Below, in pieces: positions 1-8,701 of a DNA stretch of 64,000 bases. Every line of letters starts with the position of its first letter. The stretch's first letter is position 1. Under the pieces are notes generated by a model, which worked only from the letters and a program-made list of their open reading frames with translations, did not search any database and had not been told where the DNA came from. The DNA is taken from the NCBI RefSeq assembly GCF_000730645.1, contig NZ_BBIU01000017.1, positions 124,001 to 188,000 on the forward strand. The letters are read 5' to 3'. The DNA is from Pseudomonas parafulva NBRC 16636 = DSM 17004. GTDB taxonomy: Bacteria > Pseudomonadota > Gammaproteobacteria > Pseudomonadales > Pseudomonadaceae. Both the position numbers and the translations under genes were made by a program.

Positions 1-387
1 GGCCAGCCGTTCGGTTGGGTCATTGGCAATTTGCTGGCGCCGCAGGTGGCCGGCTGGTGCTTGAGGAAGGCTGGCCAGGTAGGTGCTGACTGCCTTGATT
101 TCATCCTCGGTCAAGGCCTTGGCCACCGGCTCCATCACCGCCTGACGGCGGCTACCGGTGCGCCAGTCACGCAATTGCTTACCCAGGTAAGCGGCCGGCA
201 ACCCCGCCAGGCGCGGGAAGCCGGCTGCCGCCATGCCCCCGCCGTCTGCACCATGGCAGGCGATGCACGCCAGTGCGGCGGGGTCGGCACCGCCCTGGGT
301 AAATACCTTCTGACCATCGGCCGCCTGGGCGGCCGGCCAACTCAGCGCCAGCAGGCTGCCGAGCACCGCGCGTTTGAAGGGTGTCAT
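1..387 (-). CDS. c-type cytochrome, periplasmic (3' end cut by window)
   Basis: The start is the ATG at 385-387, with an AAGGAG site just upstream; the gene runs off the left edge, leaving 129 codons. Residues 1-22 are a Sec signal peptide ending AAQA. The haem-binding motif CIACH follows at about residues 41-45, with a GADGGG loop typical of cytochrome c4/c553-like proteins. It should be a periplasmic electron carrier. Whether a second haem domain follows cannot be seen. The redox partner is unknown, because the downstream neighbours lie outside the window. Confidence 0.85.
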   Translation of the reverse strand, partial: MTPFKRAVLGSLLALSWPAAQAADGQKVFTQGGADPAALACIACHGADGGGMAAAGFPRLAGLPAAYLGKQLRDWRTGSRRQAVMEPVAKALTEDEIKAVSTYLASLPQAPAGHLRRQQIANDPTERLA

Positions 388-408
388 CGCGAATCTCCTT
401 TTCTATTG

Positions 409-435
409 TTATATGCTTAGACCTAAAACATATAA
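409..435. repeat. inverted repeat upstream of the cytochrome gene
   Basis: TTATATG (409-415) and CATATAA (429-435) form an inverted repeat with a 13-base spacer, about 22 bases before the cytochrome start codon. It could be an operator or overlap the promoter. No known regulator is matched. Confidence 0.3.
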
Positions 436-464
436 GCAAAAGGAGCGCGACCCGTTGCGCTAGA

Positions 465-830
465 TCAACTTCCTGAAATGCACTGGGTGGTTGCCTTGCG
501 CACGTCACCTGGACGCAACGGGAAGTTGCTCAGGCGCTCGTGCAGCTTCACGCTGCTGCCATTGCCACTGCCCCGCTCACCAATATCCAGCACCGCGGCC
601 GGGCCAGCGCCTGGCGAGAACTTTTGCGGCACGATCAGCCGCAGGCCATCACCCCGTTTTTCTTCCAGCAGCGGCCCGCGGGAATCCGCAAGCCCGGCCT
701 TCACGCAATCGGCGAATTCGCGGGGTGTCTTGCCCGAGATAACGTCCATCGTCTCGTGCGACTGTTCAATGTCCGACACGCTGGCACAACCTGCCAACGC
801 CAGGGTCAGCGCTGCCACCATCCACTTCAT
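465..830 (-). CDS. small lipoprotein, function unknown
   Basis: 121 residues. The ATG at 828-830 is preferred over the longer open frame because it opens directly into a lipoprotein signal, with lipobox LAGC ending at Cys15. The mature part is polar, with two further cysteines (about residues 42 and 117) that could pair. I do not recognise a family. It points away from the DUF1883 gene at 990, so the roughly 160 bases between the two should hold divergent promoters. Confidence 0.7.
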   Translation of the reverse strand: MKWMVAALTLALAGCASVSDIEQSHETMDVISGKTPREFADCVKAGLADSRGPLLEEKRGDGLRLIVPQKFSPGAGPAAVLDIGERGSGNGSSVKLHERLSNFPLRPGDVRKATTQCISGS

Positions 831-989
831 CTGTTGCACCTCAACCATTACCAGCCCTGTTCGACCGTGCCCGGGCGCATTTGCTCCCTGCTTTGGCAGA
901 TTTATCCGCGCCCGTTGCGCGGGGCGGCGGCGTGCGTGCACATCGTGGTATCTTGCGCATTTGCAGAACCAGACTTTGCGGAGCCCCTC

Positions 990-1292
990 ATGAAATTCGT
1001 ACACCAGCGCGAGCACCTCAACGAGGACGACATCGTCGTCGTCGAGTGTTCCCAGCGCTGCAATATCCGCCTGATGAACGACGCCAACTTCCGCAGTTTC
1101 AAGAACGGCGGCCGTCACACCTACCACGGCGGGCATTTCGACAAGTTTCCAGCCAAGATCACCGTGCCCAGCACCGGCTTCTGGAACATCACCCTCGACA
1201 CGGTGACCACGCGCCCGATCTCGGTCACGCGCAAGCCCAGCCTGACCCACAAGATCAAGATCATCCGCCGTTCATCGTCGAAACTCAGCTAA
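990..1292 (+). CDS. DUF1883-type small protein
   Basis: 100 residues starting MKFVHQREHLN; no signal peptide. The pattern VVVECSQRCNIRLMND, followed by a GGHFDKFPAKITVP segment, matches what I recall of the DUF1883 family, a short beta-rich fold found in Pseudomonas and other proteobacteria, sometimes attached to TIR domains. No catalytic residues are evident. It lies seven bases before the next small gene and probably shares its transcript. Function unknown. Confidence 0.75.
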   Translation: MKFVHQREHLNEDDIVVVECSQRCNIRLMNDANFRSFKNGGRHTYHGGHFDKFPAKITVPSTGFWNITLDTVTTRPISVTRKPSLTHKIKIIRRSSSKLS

Positions 1293-1299
1293 GGCCACC

Positions 1300-1470
1300 A
1301 TGACCCAGACCATCAAGTACGTGATCAAATACAAACTCGACGGCCAGCGCCGCTGGGATTTCGCATTGATGCAGGATGATTCGCAGGCTCAGGCCTTGGA
1401 CGCCCTGCGCAAGATCCATGGCGAGGACGCCGACAAGATCAGCGACATCCAGGTCAGCAAGGCCCTCTGA
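1300..1470 (+). CDS. hypothetical small protein (56 aa)
   Basis: The ATG at 1300 follows the DUF1883 stop by seven bases, and the frame is open to the TGA at 1468. The product starts MTQTIKYVIKYKLDG and is rich in charged residues, with an alternating pattern that suggests two beta strands followed by a helix. The upstream bases (AGCTAAGGCCACC) give a weak but adequate ribosome site. Spacing suggests co-transcription with the gene at 990. No family recognised. Confidence 0.6.
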   Translation: MTQTIKYVIKYKLDGQRRWDFALMQDDSQAQALDALRKIHGEDADKISDIQVSKAL

Positions 1471-1514
1471 CAACCGCTGCCGTCCCCCGCCTGTTGCACC
1501 ACAAGGAGCATTGC

Positions 1515-2591
1515 ATGAGCCGTTGGCCCGATCGCCGTATCCTCGATTTGCTGGGCATCGAAGTGCCCATCTTGCAGGCGCCGATGGCGGGGGCGACAGG
1601 TTCGGCCATGGCGATCGCCGTGGCTGAGGCAGGCGGGCTGGGGGCTTTGCCGTGTGCCATGCTCACTGGCGAGCAGGTACGGCAAGAAGTGGCCACTTTT
1701 CGCCACGCCTGCCCGGGCCGCCCGTTGAACCTCAACTTCTTCTGCCACACCCCACCCGCCCCGGATGCCGCAGCAGATCAACGCTGGAAGCAGGCGCTCG
1801 AACCGTACTACCGGGAGCTGGGCGCTGACTTCGATGCGCCAACGCCGGTGTCCAACCGTGAACCGTTTGACGAGCAGAGCTGCCAGCTGGTGGAGCAGGT
1901 ACGCCCAGAGGTGGTCAGCTTCCACTTCGGCCTGCCCTCTGCCGCCTACCTGCAGAGGGTCAAAGCCACGGGTGCCAAGGTGCTGTCCAGCGCGACCACC
2001 GTTGAAGAGGCTGTGTGGCTGCAGGGCCACGGTTGCGATGCCATCATTGCCATGGGCGCCGAAGCGGGTGGCCACCGGGGCATGTTCCTGAGCGAGGACA
2101 TCACCACCCAGATCGGTACCTTCGCGCTGGTGCCGCAGGTGGTTGATGCGGTCGGCCTGCCGGTGATCGCCGCAGGCGGCATTGCCGACCACCGCGGCCT
2201 GGTGGCGGCGCTGGCGCTGGGTGCGTGTGCGGTACAAATCGGCACTGCCTACCTGTTCAGCCCCGAAGCCAAGGTGTCGCCAGCACATCGCCAGGCGCTG
2301 GACACCGCCCCGGCCAGCGATACGGCAATGACCAACCTGTTCACGGGCCGCCCGGCACGCGGCATCAACAACCGCATCATGCGCGAGCTGGGGCCCATGA
2401 GCGCATTGGCACCCCGCTTCCCGCTGGCTGGCGGCGCATTGATGCCCTTGCGGGCAATCACCGACCCGCAGGGCGACAGCGCTTTCAGCAACCTCTGGGC
2501 CGGCCAGGCATTGCGGCTGGGCCGGCACGAAGCGGCCGCTGTGCTGACGCGTGAAATCGCCGCACGCGCCTTGGCGGTGGTGGGCGTTTAA
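1515..2591 (+). CDS. nitronate monooxygenase / NAD(P)H-dependent flavin oxidoreductase (YrpB family)
   Basis: 358 residues. The ATG at 1515 has AGGAG eight bases upstream; the upstream in-frame extension lacks a ribosome site. Family signatures are visible: an N-terminal GIEVPILQAPMAG, a central GAEAGGHRG that contacts the FMN phosphate with a conserved His, and a C-terminal AAGGIADHRG TIM-barrel motif. Members oxidise alkyl nitronates (class I, such as P. putida and P. aeruginosa Nmo) or act as NADH:quinone reductases. Cytoplasmic, FMN-dependent. The exact substrate cannot be told from sequence alone. Confidence 0.85.
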   Translation: MSRWPDRRILDLLGIEVPILQAPMAGATGSAMAIAVAEAGGLGALPCAMLTGEQVRQEVATFRHACPGRPLNLNFFCHTPPAPDAAADQRWKQALEPYYRELGADFDAPTPVSNREPFDEQSCQLVEQVRPEVVSFHFGLPSAAYLQRVKATGAKVLSSATTVEEAVWLQGHGCDAIIAMGAEAGGHRGMFLSEDITTQIGTFALVPQVVDAVGLPVIAAGGIADHRGLVAALALGACAVQIGTAYLFSPEAKVSPAHRQALDTAPASDTAMTNLFTGRPARGINNRIMRELGPMSALAPRFPLAGGALMPLRAITDPQGDSAFSNLWAGQALRLGRHEAAAVLTREIAARALAVVGV

Positions 2592-2627
2592 ACAGCGCTT
2601 TATCTACCCTCTTCCCGCTTCATGGCC

Positions 2628-2657
2628 TATCGCTATATAGTTGAGGTTATAACGATA
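2628..2657. promoter_or_regulatory. ModE-type operator upstream of modA
   Basis: ATCGCTATATA, six bases, then GTTATAACGAT, at 2629-2656. This fits the molybdate-repressor (ModE) half-site pattern known from E. coli, two ATCGNTATATA-like halves separated by six bases, with one extra matching base pair on the outside. It ends 20 bases before the modA ATG, where a bound repressor would block the promoter. No modE gene lies in the window. Confidence 0.75.
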
Positions 2658-2658
2658 A

Positions 2659-3431
<773 letters not shown>

Positions 3432-3432
<1 letters not shown>

Positions 3433-4112
3433 TGCCACTGGACGCCAGTGACCTGGGTGCAATCTGGCTGACCTTGAAACTGGCCAGCCTGACCACCCTG
3501 ATTCTGCTGGTGGTTGGCACGCCGATCGCCTGGTGGCTGGCCCGCACGCGGTCATGGTTGCGCGGGCCCGTGGGCGCGGTGGTGGCGTTGCCACTGGTGC
3601 TGCCCCCTACGGTCATCGGCTTCTACCTGCTCATCGCACTGGGCCCCCACGGCTGGCTTGGCCAGGCCACGGCAGCACTGGGCCTGGGCAGCGTGGTGTT
3701 CAGCTTCAGCGGCCTGGTCATCGGCTCGGTGATCTATTCCATGCCGTTCGTGGTGCAGCCCCTGCAGAATGCCTTCGGCGCCATTGGCCAGCGCCCGCTG
3801 GAAGTGGCCGCCACACTGCGGGCCAGCCCGTGGGACACATTCGTGCATGTGGTGCTGCCACTGGCGCGCCCAGGCTTCGTCACGGCCAGCATCCTCGGCT
3901 TTGCCCATACCGTGGGGGAGTTTGGCGTGGTGCTGATGATTGGCGGCAACATTCCCGACAAGACGCGCGTGGTCTCGGTGCAGATCTTCGATCACGTCGA
4001 AGGCATGGCCTACGCACAAGCCCACTGGCTGGCTGGCGCCATGCTGGTGTTCTCTTTCCTGGTGCTGCTCCTGCTGTATGCCGGGCGACGCGGCAAGGCT
4101 GGCTGGAGCTGA
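3432..4112 (+). CDS. modB: molybdate ABC transporter, membrane permease
   Basis: 226 residues, about five hydrophobic segments, as usual for ModB. The cytoplasmic EAA-type loop is visible as [22 protein letters not shown] (about residues 124-145), which docks to ModC. The ATG overlaps the modA stop by one base, so translation is probably coupled. [21 protein letters not shown] is a conserved ModB segment. Inner membrane. Confidence 0.95.
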
Positions 4113-4113
4113 C

Positions 4114-5205
4114 ATGACCCAAGCGATTGTGGCGCGCCTGAAACTGGCACGCGACGACTTTACCCTGGACGTAAACCTGCACCTGCCCGGGCGCGGTATC
4201 AGCGCGTTGTTCGGCCACTCCGGCTCGGGCAAGACCAGTTGCCTGCGCTGCCTTGCCGGGCTTGAACGCGCTACCAGCGCATACGTGGAGGTGAATGGCG
4301 AAGTCTGGGAAGACAGCGCCCGGGGCCAATTCGTGGCACCGCACCTGCGGCCAGTGGGTTATGTGTTCCAGGAAGCCAGCCTATTCCCACACCTTAGCGT
4401 ACGCGGCAACCTGGAGTTTGGCTGGCGCCGCGTCGCACCTGCGCAGCGCAAGGTCAGCCTTGAACAGGCCAGCGCGCTGCTGGGCATAGGCCACCTGCTG
4501 GCGCGCCGGCCGGCGACCTTGTCCGGCGGCGAAGCGCAGCGGGTAGGTATCGCCCGCGCCCTGCTCAGCAGCCCAAGGCTGCTGCTGATGGACGAGCCGC
4601 TGGCTGCGCTCGACGGGCCACGCAAGCGCGAAATCCTGCCATACCTGGAGCGCCTGCACGACGAACTGGACATCCCGTTGGTATATGTCAGCCATGCCCA
4701 GGACGAAGTGGCGCGCCTGGCAGACCACCTGGTGCTGCTGGAACAAGGCCAGGCGGTTGCCAGTGGCCCCATCGGCGAAACCCTCGCCCGCCTTGACCTG
4801 TCGCTGGCCCAGAGCGAAGACGCAGGCGTGGTGTTCGAAGGGCTGGTGGTTGGCCATGACCCGCAGTACGACTTGCTCGACCTGCGCCTGCCTGGCAGCA
4901 GCGGCCCATTGCTGCGCTTCGCGCACCCGGCCCACGTAATGGGCAGCACCCTGAGGGTGAAAGTGCAGGCCCGGGACGTCAGCCTGGCGCTGGATGCCGA
5001 CAGTGCGTCCAGCATCCTGAACCGCGTGCGGGTACGGGTGTGCGAAACCCGCCCTGCCGACAACCCGGCGCATGTGCTGGTCAGCCTGGACGCCGGAGGT
5101 AATGCCCTGCTGGCTCGCGTTACCCGCTACTCGGCGCACCAGCTCGGCCTGCACCCCGGCCAGTTGCTGTTCGCGCAGATCAAGTCGGTGGCGCTGCTGG
5201 GCTGA
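4114..5205 (+). CDS. modC: molybdate ABC transporter, ATP-binding protein
   Basis: 363 residues, starting one base after the modB stop. Walker [10 protein letters not shown] lies near residue 35, the ABC signature LSGGEAQR near residue 130, and Walker [13 protein letters not shown] near 150. A C-terminal TOBE (molybdate-binding) domain spans about residues 255-363. ATP hydrolysis here drives import through ModB. The operon appears to end here: the topoisomerase gene begins 70 bases later in a different functional class. Confidence 0.95.
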   Translation: MTQAIVARLKLARDDFTLDVNLHLPGRGISALFGHSGSGKTSCLRCLAGLERATSAYVEVNGEVWEDSARGQFVAPHLRPVGYVFQEASLFPHLSVRGNLEFGWRRVAPAQRKVSLEQASALLGIGHLLARRPATLSGGEAQRVGIARALLSSPRLLLMDEPLAALDGPRKREILPYLERLHDELDIPLVYVSHAQDEVARLADHLVLLEQGQAVASGPIGETLARLDLSLAQSEDAGVVFEGLVVGHDPQYDLLDLRLPGSSGPLLRFAHPAHVMGSTLRVKVQARDVSLALDADSASSILNRVRVRVCETRPADNPAHVLVSLDAGGNALLARVTRYSAHQLGLHPGQLLFAQIKSVALLG

Positions 5206-5275
5206 GCATTTGAATGGAGCAACGGCCAAGCGGCTGATGTCCATTGATCAGTGACCTGATCGAGGCCTGCCGCCC

Positions 5276-6298
5276 ATGCTTGACTGCCCGCTTCCCGCAT
5301 CCCTGCACTACGTAGACGACAGCCAGCCTGGCCTGACCCGCCGCCGCTGGCGGGACCGCTTCATCTACCAGGACGCTGACGGCGAGCGCGTGCGCGACCC
5401 CGAGGTCCTCGCGCGCATCGCGGCCCTCGTCATACCGCCCGCGTATACCGATGTGTGGATATGCGCCGACCCGCAGGGCCACCTGCAAGCCACTGGCCGC
5501 GATGCCCGGGGCCGCAAGCAGTACCGCTACCATGCGCAATGGCGCGAAACCCGGGACCAGCACAAGTACGGGCGCATGCTCGCCTTTGCCCAGGTGCTGC
5601 CTAAACTGCGGGCACAACTGGAAACCCACCTGGCCCGCCCGGGGCTGGACCGGGAAAAGGTGATGGCGTTGGTCGTGAGCCTGCTGGACCACACCTTGAT
5701 CCGTATCGGCAACCAGCGCTACATGCGCGACAACCGCTCCTACGGCCTGACCACCCTACGCAACCGCCACGTGGAGGTGAAAGGCAGCACCATTCGTTTT
5801 CAGTTCCGCGGCAAGCGCGGTGTGGAACACGACGTCACCCTGCGCGACCGGCGCCTGGCCAACCTGCTCAAACGGTGCATGGAGCTGCCGGGCCAGGCGT
5901 TGTTCCAGTACCTGGATGACGAAGGCCAACGGCACAGCATTGGCTCAAGCGACGTGAACCAGTTTCTGCAAACGCTCACCGGAGCCGACTTTACCGCCAA
6001 GGACTACCGCACCTGGGCAGGCAGCAGCCTGGCCCTTGACCTGCTCAAGCCGCTTGCCTGGGAGCCGGAAACCGAGGCCAAGCGCCAGGTGGCGTCGATC
6101 GTGCGCGAGGTGGCAGCGCGCCTGGGCAATACACCGGCCGTTTGCCGGCGCTGTTATATTCACCCGGCCGTGCTTGAGCATTATGCACTCGGGCGACTGG
6201 CTGCGCTGCCCAAAAACCGGGTACGCAAGGGGCTGGACCCGGAAGAGGTTGCCCTGCTGCTGTTTTTGCAGGCGCTGGAGGAACAGCAGGCGGGGTGA
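5276..6298 (+). CDS. DNA topoisomerase IB (poxvirus-like, bacterial)
   Basis: 340 residues, the usual length of bacterial type IB enzymes. The N-terminal DNA-binding part contains RYHAQWRETRDQHKYGRM. Catalytic elements are visible: RIGNQRYMRDNRSYGLTTLR (first active-site Arg), KG and FRGKRGVEH (Lys), and the C-terminal CRRCYIHPAVLE, which carries the nucleophilic Tyr. It relaxes supercoils through a 3'-phosphotyrosyl intermediate. The ATG at 5276 is the first of the frame; no strong ribosome site is seen. Standalone gene after modC. Confidence 0.9.
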   Translation: MLDCPLPASLHYVDDSQPGLTRRRWRDRFIYQDADGERVRDPEVLARIAALVIPPAYTDVWICADPQGHLQATGRDARGRKQYRYHAQWRETRDQHKYGRMLAFAQVLPKLRAQLETHLARPGLDREKVMALVVSLLDHTLIRIGNQRYMRDNRSYGLTTLRNRHVEVKGSTIRFQFRGKRGVEHDVTLRDRRLANLLKRCMELPGQALFQYLDDEGQRHSIGSSDVNQFLQTLTGADFTAKDYRTWAGSSLALDLLKPLAWEPETEAKRQVASIVREVAARLGNTPAVCRRCYIHPAVLEHYALGRLAALPKNRVRKGLDPEEVALLLFLQALEEQQAG

Positions 6299-6309
6299 GG
6301 CTGTGTTGA

Positions 6310-6352
6310 GCGCCGCTTGCGCGGCGCATCGCGAGCTCTGCTCGCTCCTACA
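6310..6352 (+). repeat. REP-like palindromic element after the topoisomerase gene
   Basis: Two adjacent hairpins, GCGCCGC-TTGC-GCGGCGC (6310-6327) and GCGAGC-TCT-GCTCGC (6331-6345), end in TCCTACAG, the tail typical of Pseudomonas REP sequences. It probably ends the topoisomerase transcript. The rest of the 6299-6649 gap is the csrA upstream region, with no further gene that I can support. Confidence 0.55.
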
Positions 6353-6649
6353 GTTGCCCGGCGTTATTAGCCCGCGCCGCCGGGGTTGAACATTAACCCC
6401 GTCTATCCCCATCATCATGCAAAGAAATTTCCCATTGGCCAGCAACCCCCCTATTCTTGCCACCGAGCACCTTGGCCGACAGACCCGCAGGGGTTTGCCT
6501 CGGCGCCTGCCTCCTGAACACGCGACAGTTTTTGTCTCCCCAGGGGAATTACTAGCCGCCGAAAGCGTCTTTAATGAGAAGGAAGAGGGACACGCTCCCA
6601 CCGCCAGGGCACTGGCTCAGCGGACTTTTTTATCACCAAGGAGAACTAC

Positions 6650-6841
6650 ATGCTGATACTCACCCGCAAGGTTGGCGAGAGCATCGTCATCAACGATGAC
6701 ATCAAAGTCACCATTTTGGGCGTGAAGGGGATGCAGGTGAGGATAGGCATCGATGCCCCCAAAGATGTCCAGGTTCACCGCGAAGAGATCTTCAAGCGCA
6801 TCCAGGCCGGCAGCCCAGCCCCGGAAAAGCACGAAGACTAA
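6650..6841 (+). CDS. csrA: carbon storage regulator, CsrA/RsmA family
   Basis: 63 residues, the normal size. [17 protein letters not shown] is the family N-terminus, and the RNA-contacting [14 protein letters not shown] and VHREEI segments (with Arg44-type VHRE) are intact. AAGGAG precedes the ATG by about seven bases. It binds GGA-containing leaders and blocks translation; in pseudomonads its activity is titrated by GacA-dependent small RNAs. Pseudomonads carry several paralogues; this one stands alone and is not in the usual lysC / tRNA-Ser neighbourhood. hcnA at 16.1 kb is a likely target. Confidence 0.92.
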   Translation: MLILTRKVGESIVINDDIKVTILGVKGMQVRIGIDAPKDVQVHREEIFKRIQAGSPAPEKHED

Positions 6842-6886
6842 CGTCCAAGGCACACGCCAGGCAGCATGGATGCGCCTGCTTGCCGA

Positions 6887-7240
6887 TCAGTTGCCCAGCA
6901 GGTCGCGAACCGTCGCGATCATGCGGTCCATGTCGAAAGGCTTGTCAAAAACGGCTGCGAACAAATCAGGGCAACCCTGGTTGGCCTGGGCACCGCTCAT
7001 GAGAATGATCGGCAGCGTGCGCCACGCCGGGTCCTTGCGCAGTGCACGGGCCAGTTCCTCCCCATTGAGCAGCGGCATCATGTAATCGGTAATGATCAGC
7101 TGCACCGGTGCATCCTTCAACGCTGCAAGCGCCTTGACCCCGTTGCTGGCCTTTCTCACCTGAAAACCTTCATCCTCCAGGGCATAGCCCAGAATCTCGG
7201 CGATCAAGTATTCGTCATCAACGATGAGGATGGTTTTCAT
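6887..7240 (-). CDS. receiver-only response regulator
   Basis: 117 residues, a single CheY-like receiver: acidic pair Asp8-Asp9, phosphoacceptor Asp52 (ITDYMMP), switch Ser82 (LMSGA) and Lys100 (FDKPFD). It has no output domain, so it must act by protein contact. Last gene of a three-gene minus-strand operon, starting 11 bases after the KaiC-like gene, which suggests that the kinase at 8702 phosphorylates it and that the KaiC-like ATPase is its partner or target. Confidence 0.9.
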   Translation of the reverse strand: MKTILIVDDEYLIAEILGYALEDEGFQVRKASNGVKALAALKDAPVQLIITDYMMPLLNGEELARALRKDPAWRTLPIILMSGAQANQGCPDLFAAVFDKPFDMDRMIATVRDLLGN

Positions 7241-7250
7241 GGGCTGGCCA

Positions 7251-8696
7251 TCATCCGCTGGGGTTCGCCACAGCCGTGCCCGAAAGCATGCCGCTGGCCC
7301 CTTCGAAGGCCTTGTGCAGGCTTATGCCCCGCGTGCCTATTATCAGCTCGTGTGGGGACGTATGGTGCTGCCCATCGCGCACCTTGAGTATGGAGAGCAT
7401 GCGCCGCAGGCTTGAGTCGAGTTCCACGAAGCGCATCAGCATGAGGTTGTCGACAATGCTGGAAAGGTCGGGCGCCGGGGCGCTGATTTCTGCCCCGAAA
7501 ATATCGCGCATCTCCCACGTGAGCATCACACTCACATCGCGGGCCCTGAGCTCGCCGGTCAATGCCCGGAAAAACGCGTTGAGGCGGGCGGGCTCCATGG
7601 CAAGCCGGCTAAAAGCACCCAGGCTGTCGATCACCACCCGCTTGGCGCCCATGGCATCCACCTGCTCGATCAGGCGTGCGCCCAATTGGTCCAGCAGGCC
7701 TTCAGTAGTAGGCTGCCAGCACAACTGCAGGCTACCCTCCTGCTCCATCGAACGAAAATCGAAGCCCAATGAGGCCGCCTTGTTGCGCAGACGTTCTGGC
7801 GGTTCGTAGAAACCGAAATGCAACCCTGGCACCTGCTTTGTGCTGGCACTGAGAAATGCCAGGCCCAGCGAAGTCTTGCCAATGCCGGAGGGGCCCATCA
7901 ACAGGGTCACAGATGCGGCTGCCAGGCCGCCATCAAGCATGTCGTCCAGGCTGGGCACACCACTGCTGACCCGCCCTGGAGTACAACTGCCGTGCTGGCT
8001 GGGGTGGCTGAACAGCGACTCAAGCCGTGGGAATACCCGCATGCCAGTGCGATCGATCAGGCACTCGTGGCGCCCGGACAAGGCAGCGCTGCCGCGCGTC
8101 TTGCGCAGTTGAATGCTGCGCACGGCGCGGCTACCCACCATGTGCTCGCCCAGTTCGATCACACCGTCGACCATGGTGTGCTCCGGGCTGCCCTCTTCCA
8201 TCCGCGCGCTGGTCAGCAAAAGCACCGTACAGCCTGCGAAAGCGGCATGGCCCTGGAGGGCGGACACGAACTTCTTGGTGTCGAGTGCACTTTCGGCACG
8301 TGCGCGGGCGTTGAGCACCCCGTCCACAACCAATAGCGTGGCCTTTTGCCGGGCAATCTCCTGACGCAGCAGCCGCACCACCGCGTCCAGCCCTTCCTGC
8401 TCCAGGGTATCGAACGCACTGACGAACTGAATCTGGTCACCTACCAGCGCCGGGTCGAAGAAATCCAGCGTGCCCAGGTACTGGAACAGCCGTTCGTGAG
8501 ACTCGCTGAGCAAGGTGGCTACCAGCACCCGCCCGCCGCTGCGTACGTGGCCGCAGGCCAGCTGGTTGGCCAGAATGGTTTTGCCCGCACCCGGTGGCCC
8601 CTGAACGATGTAGGCCGCGCCGGCCACCAGCCCGCCCCTGAGCAGTGCATCAAGCCCTTCGATCCCCGTCACCAGCCGCTTGAGTTCGTGTGTCAT
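7251..8696 (-). CDS. double-domain KaiC-like RecA-fold ATPase
   Basis: 481 residues with two KaiC/RadA-type ATPase domains. Walker A GPPGAGKT is at 33-40 with Walker B LLVVDG near 121-126; the second Walker A GPSGIGKT is at 268-275 with VVIDSLGAFSR as Walker B. The start at 8696 is chosen because it lies five bases after the kinase stop. True KaiC keeps circadian time with KaiA and KaiB; neither is here. Pseudomonad homologues beside a kinase and a receiver are of unknown role, perhaps stress or signalling. Likely a cytoplasmic ring. Confidence 0.85.
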   Translation of the reverse strand: MTHELKRLVTGIEGLDALLRGGLVAGAAYIVQGPPGAGKTILANQLACGHVRSGGRVLVATLLSESHERLFQYLGTLDFFDPALVGDQIQFVSAFDTLEQEGLDAVVRLLRQEIARQKATLLVVDGVLNARARAESALDTKKFVSALQGHAAFAGCTVLLLTSARMEEGSPEHTMVDGVIELGEHMVGSRAVRSIQLRKTRGSAALSGRHECLIDRTGMRVFPRLESLFSHPSQHGSCTPGRVSSGVPSLDDMLDGGLAAASVTLLMGPSGIGKTSLGLAFLSASTKQVPGLHFGFYEPPERLRNKAASLGFDFRSMEQEGSLQLCWQPTTEGLLDQLGARLIEQVDAMGAKRVVIDSLGAFSRLAMEPARLNAFFRALTGELRARDVSVMLTWEMRDIFGAEISAPAPDLSSIVDNLMLMRFVELDSSLRRMLSILKVRDGQHHTSPHELIIGTRGISLHKAFEGASGMLSGTAVANPSG

Positions 8697-8701
8697 GCTC
8701 G

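Noticed and set aside
7251-8696. True circadian KaiC
   Set aside because: Only the fold and Walker motifs match; KaiA and KaiB are absent and the neighbours are a kinase and a receiver.
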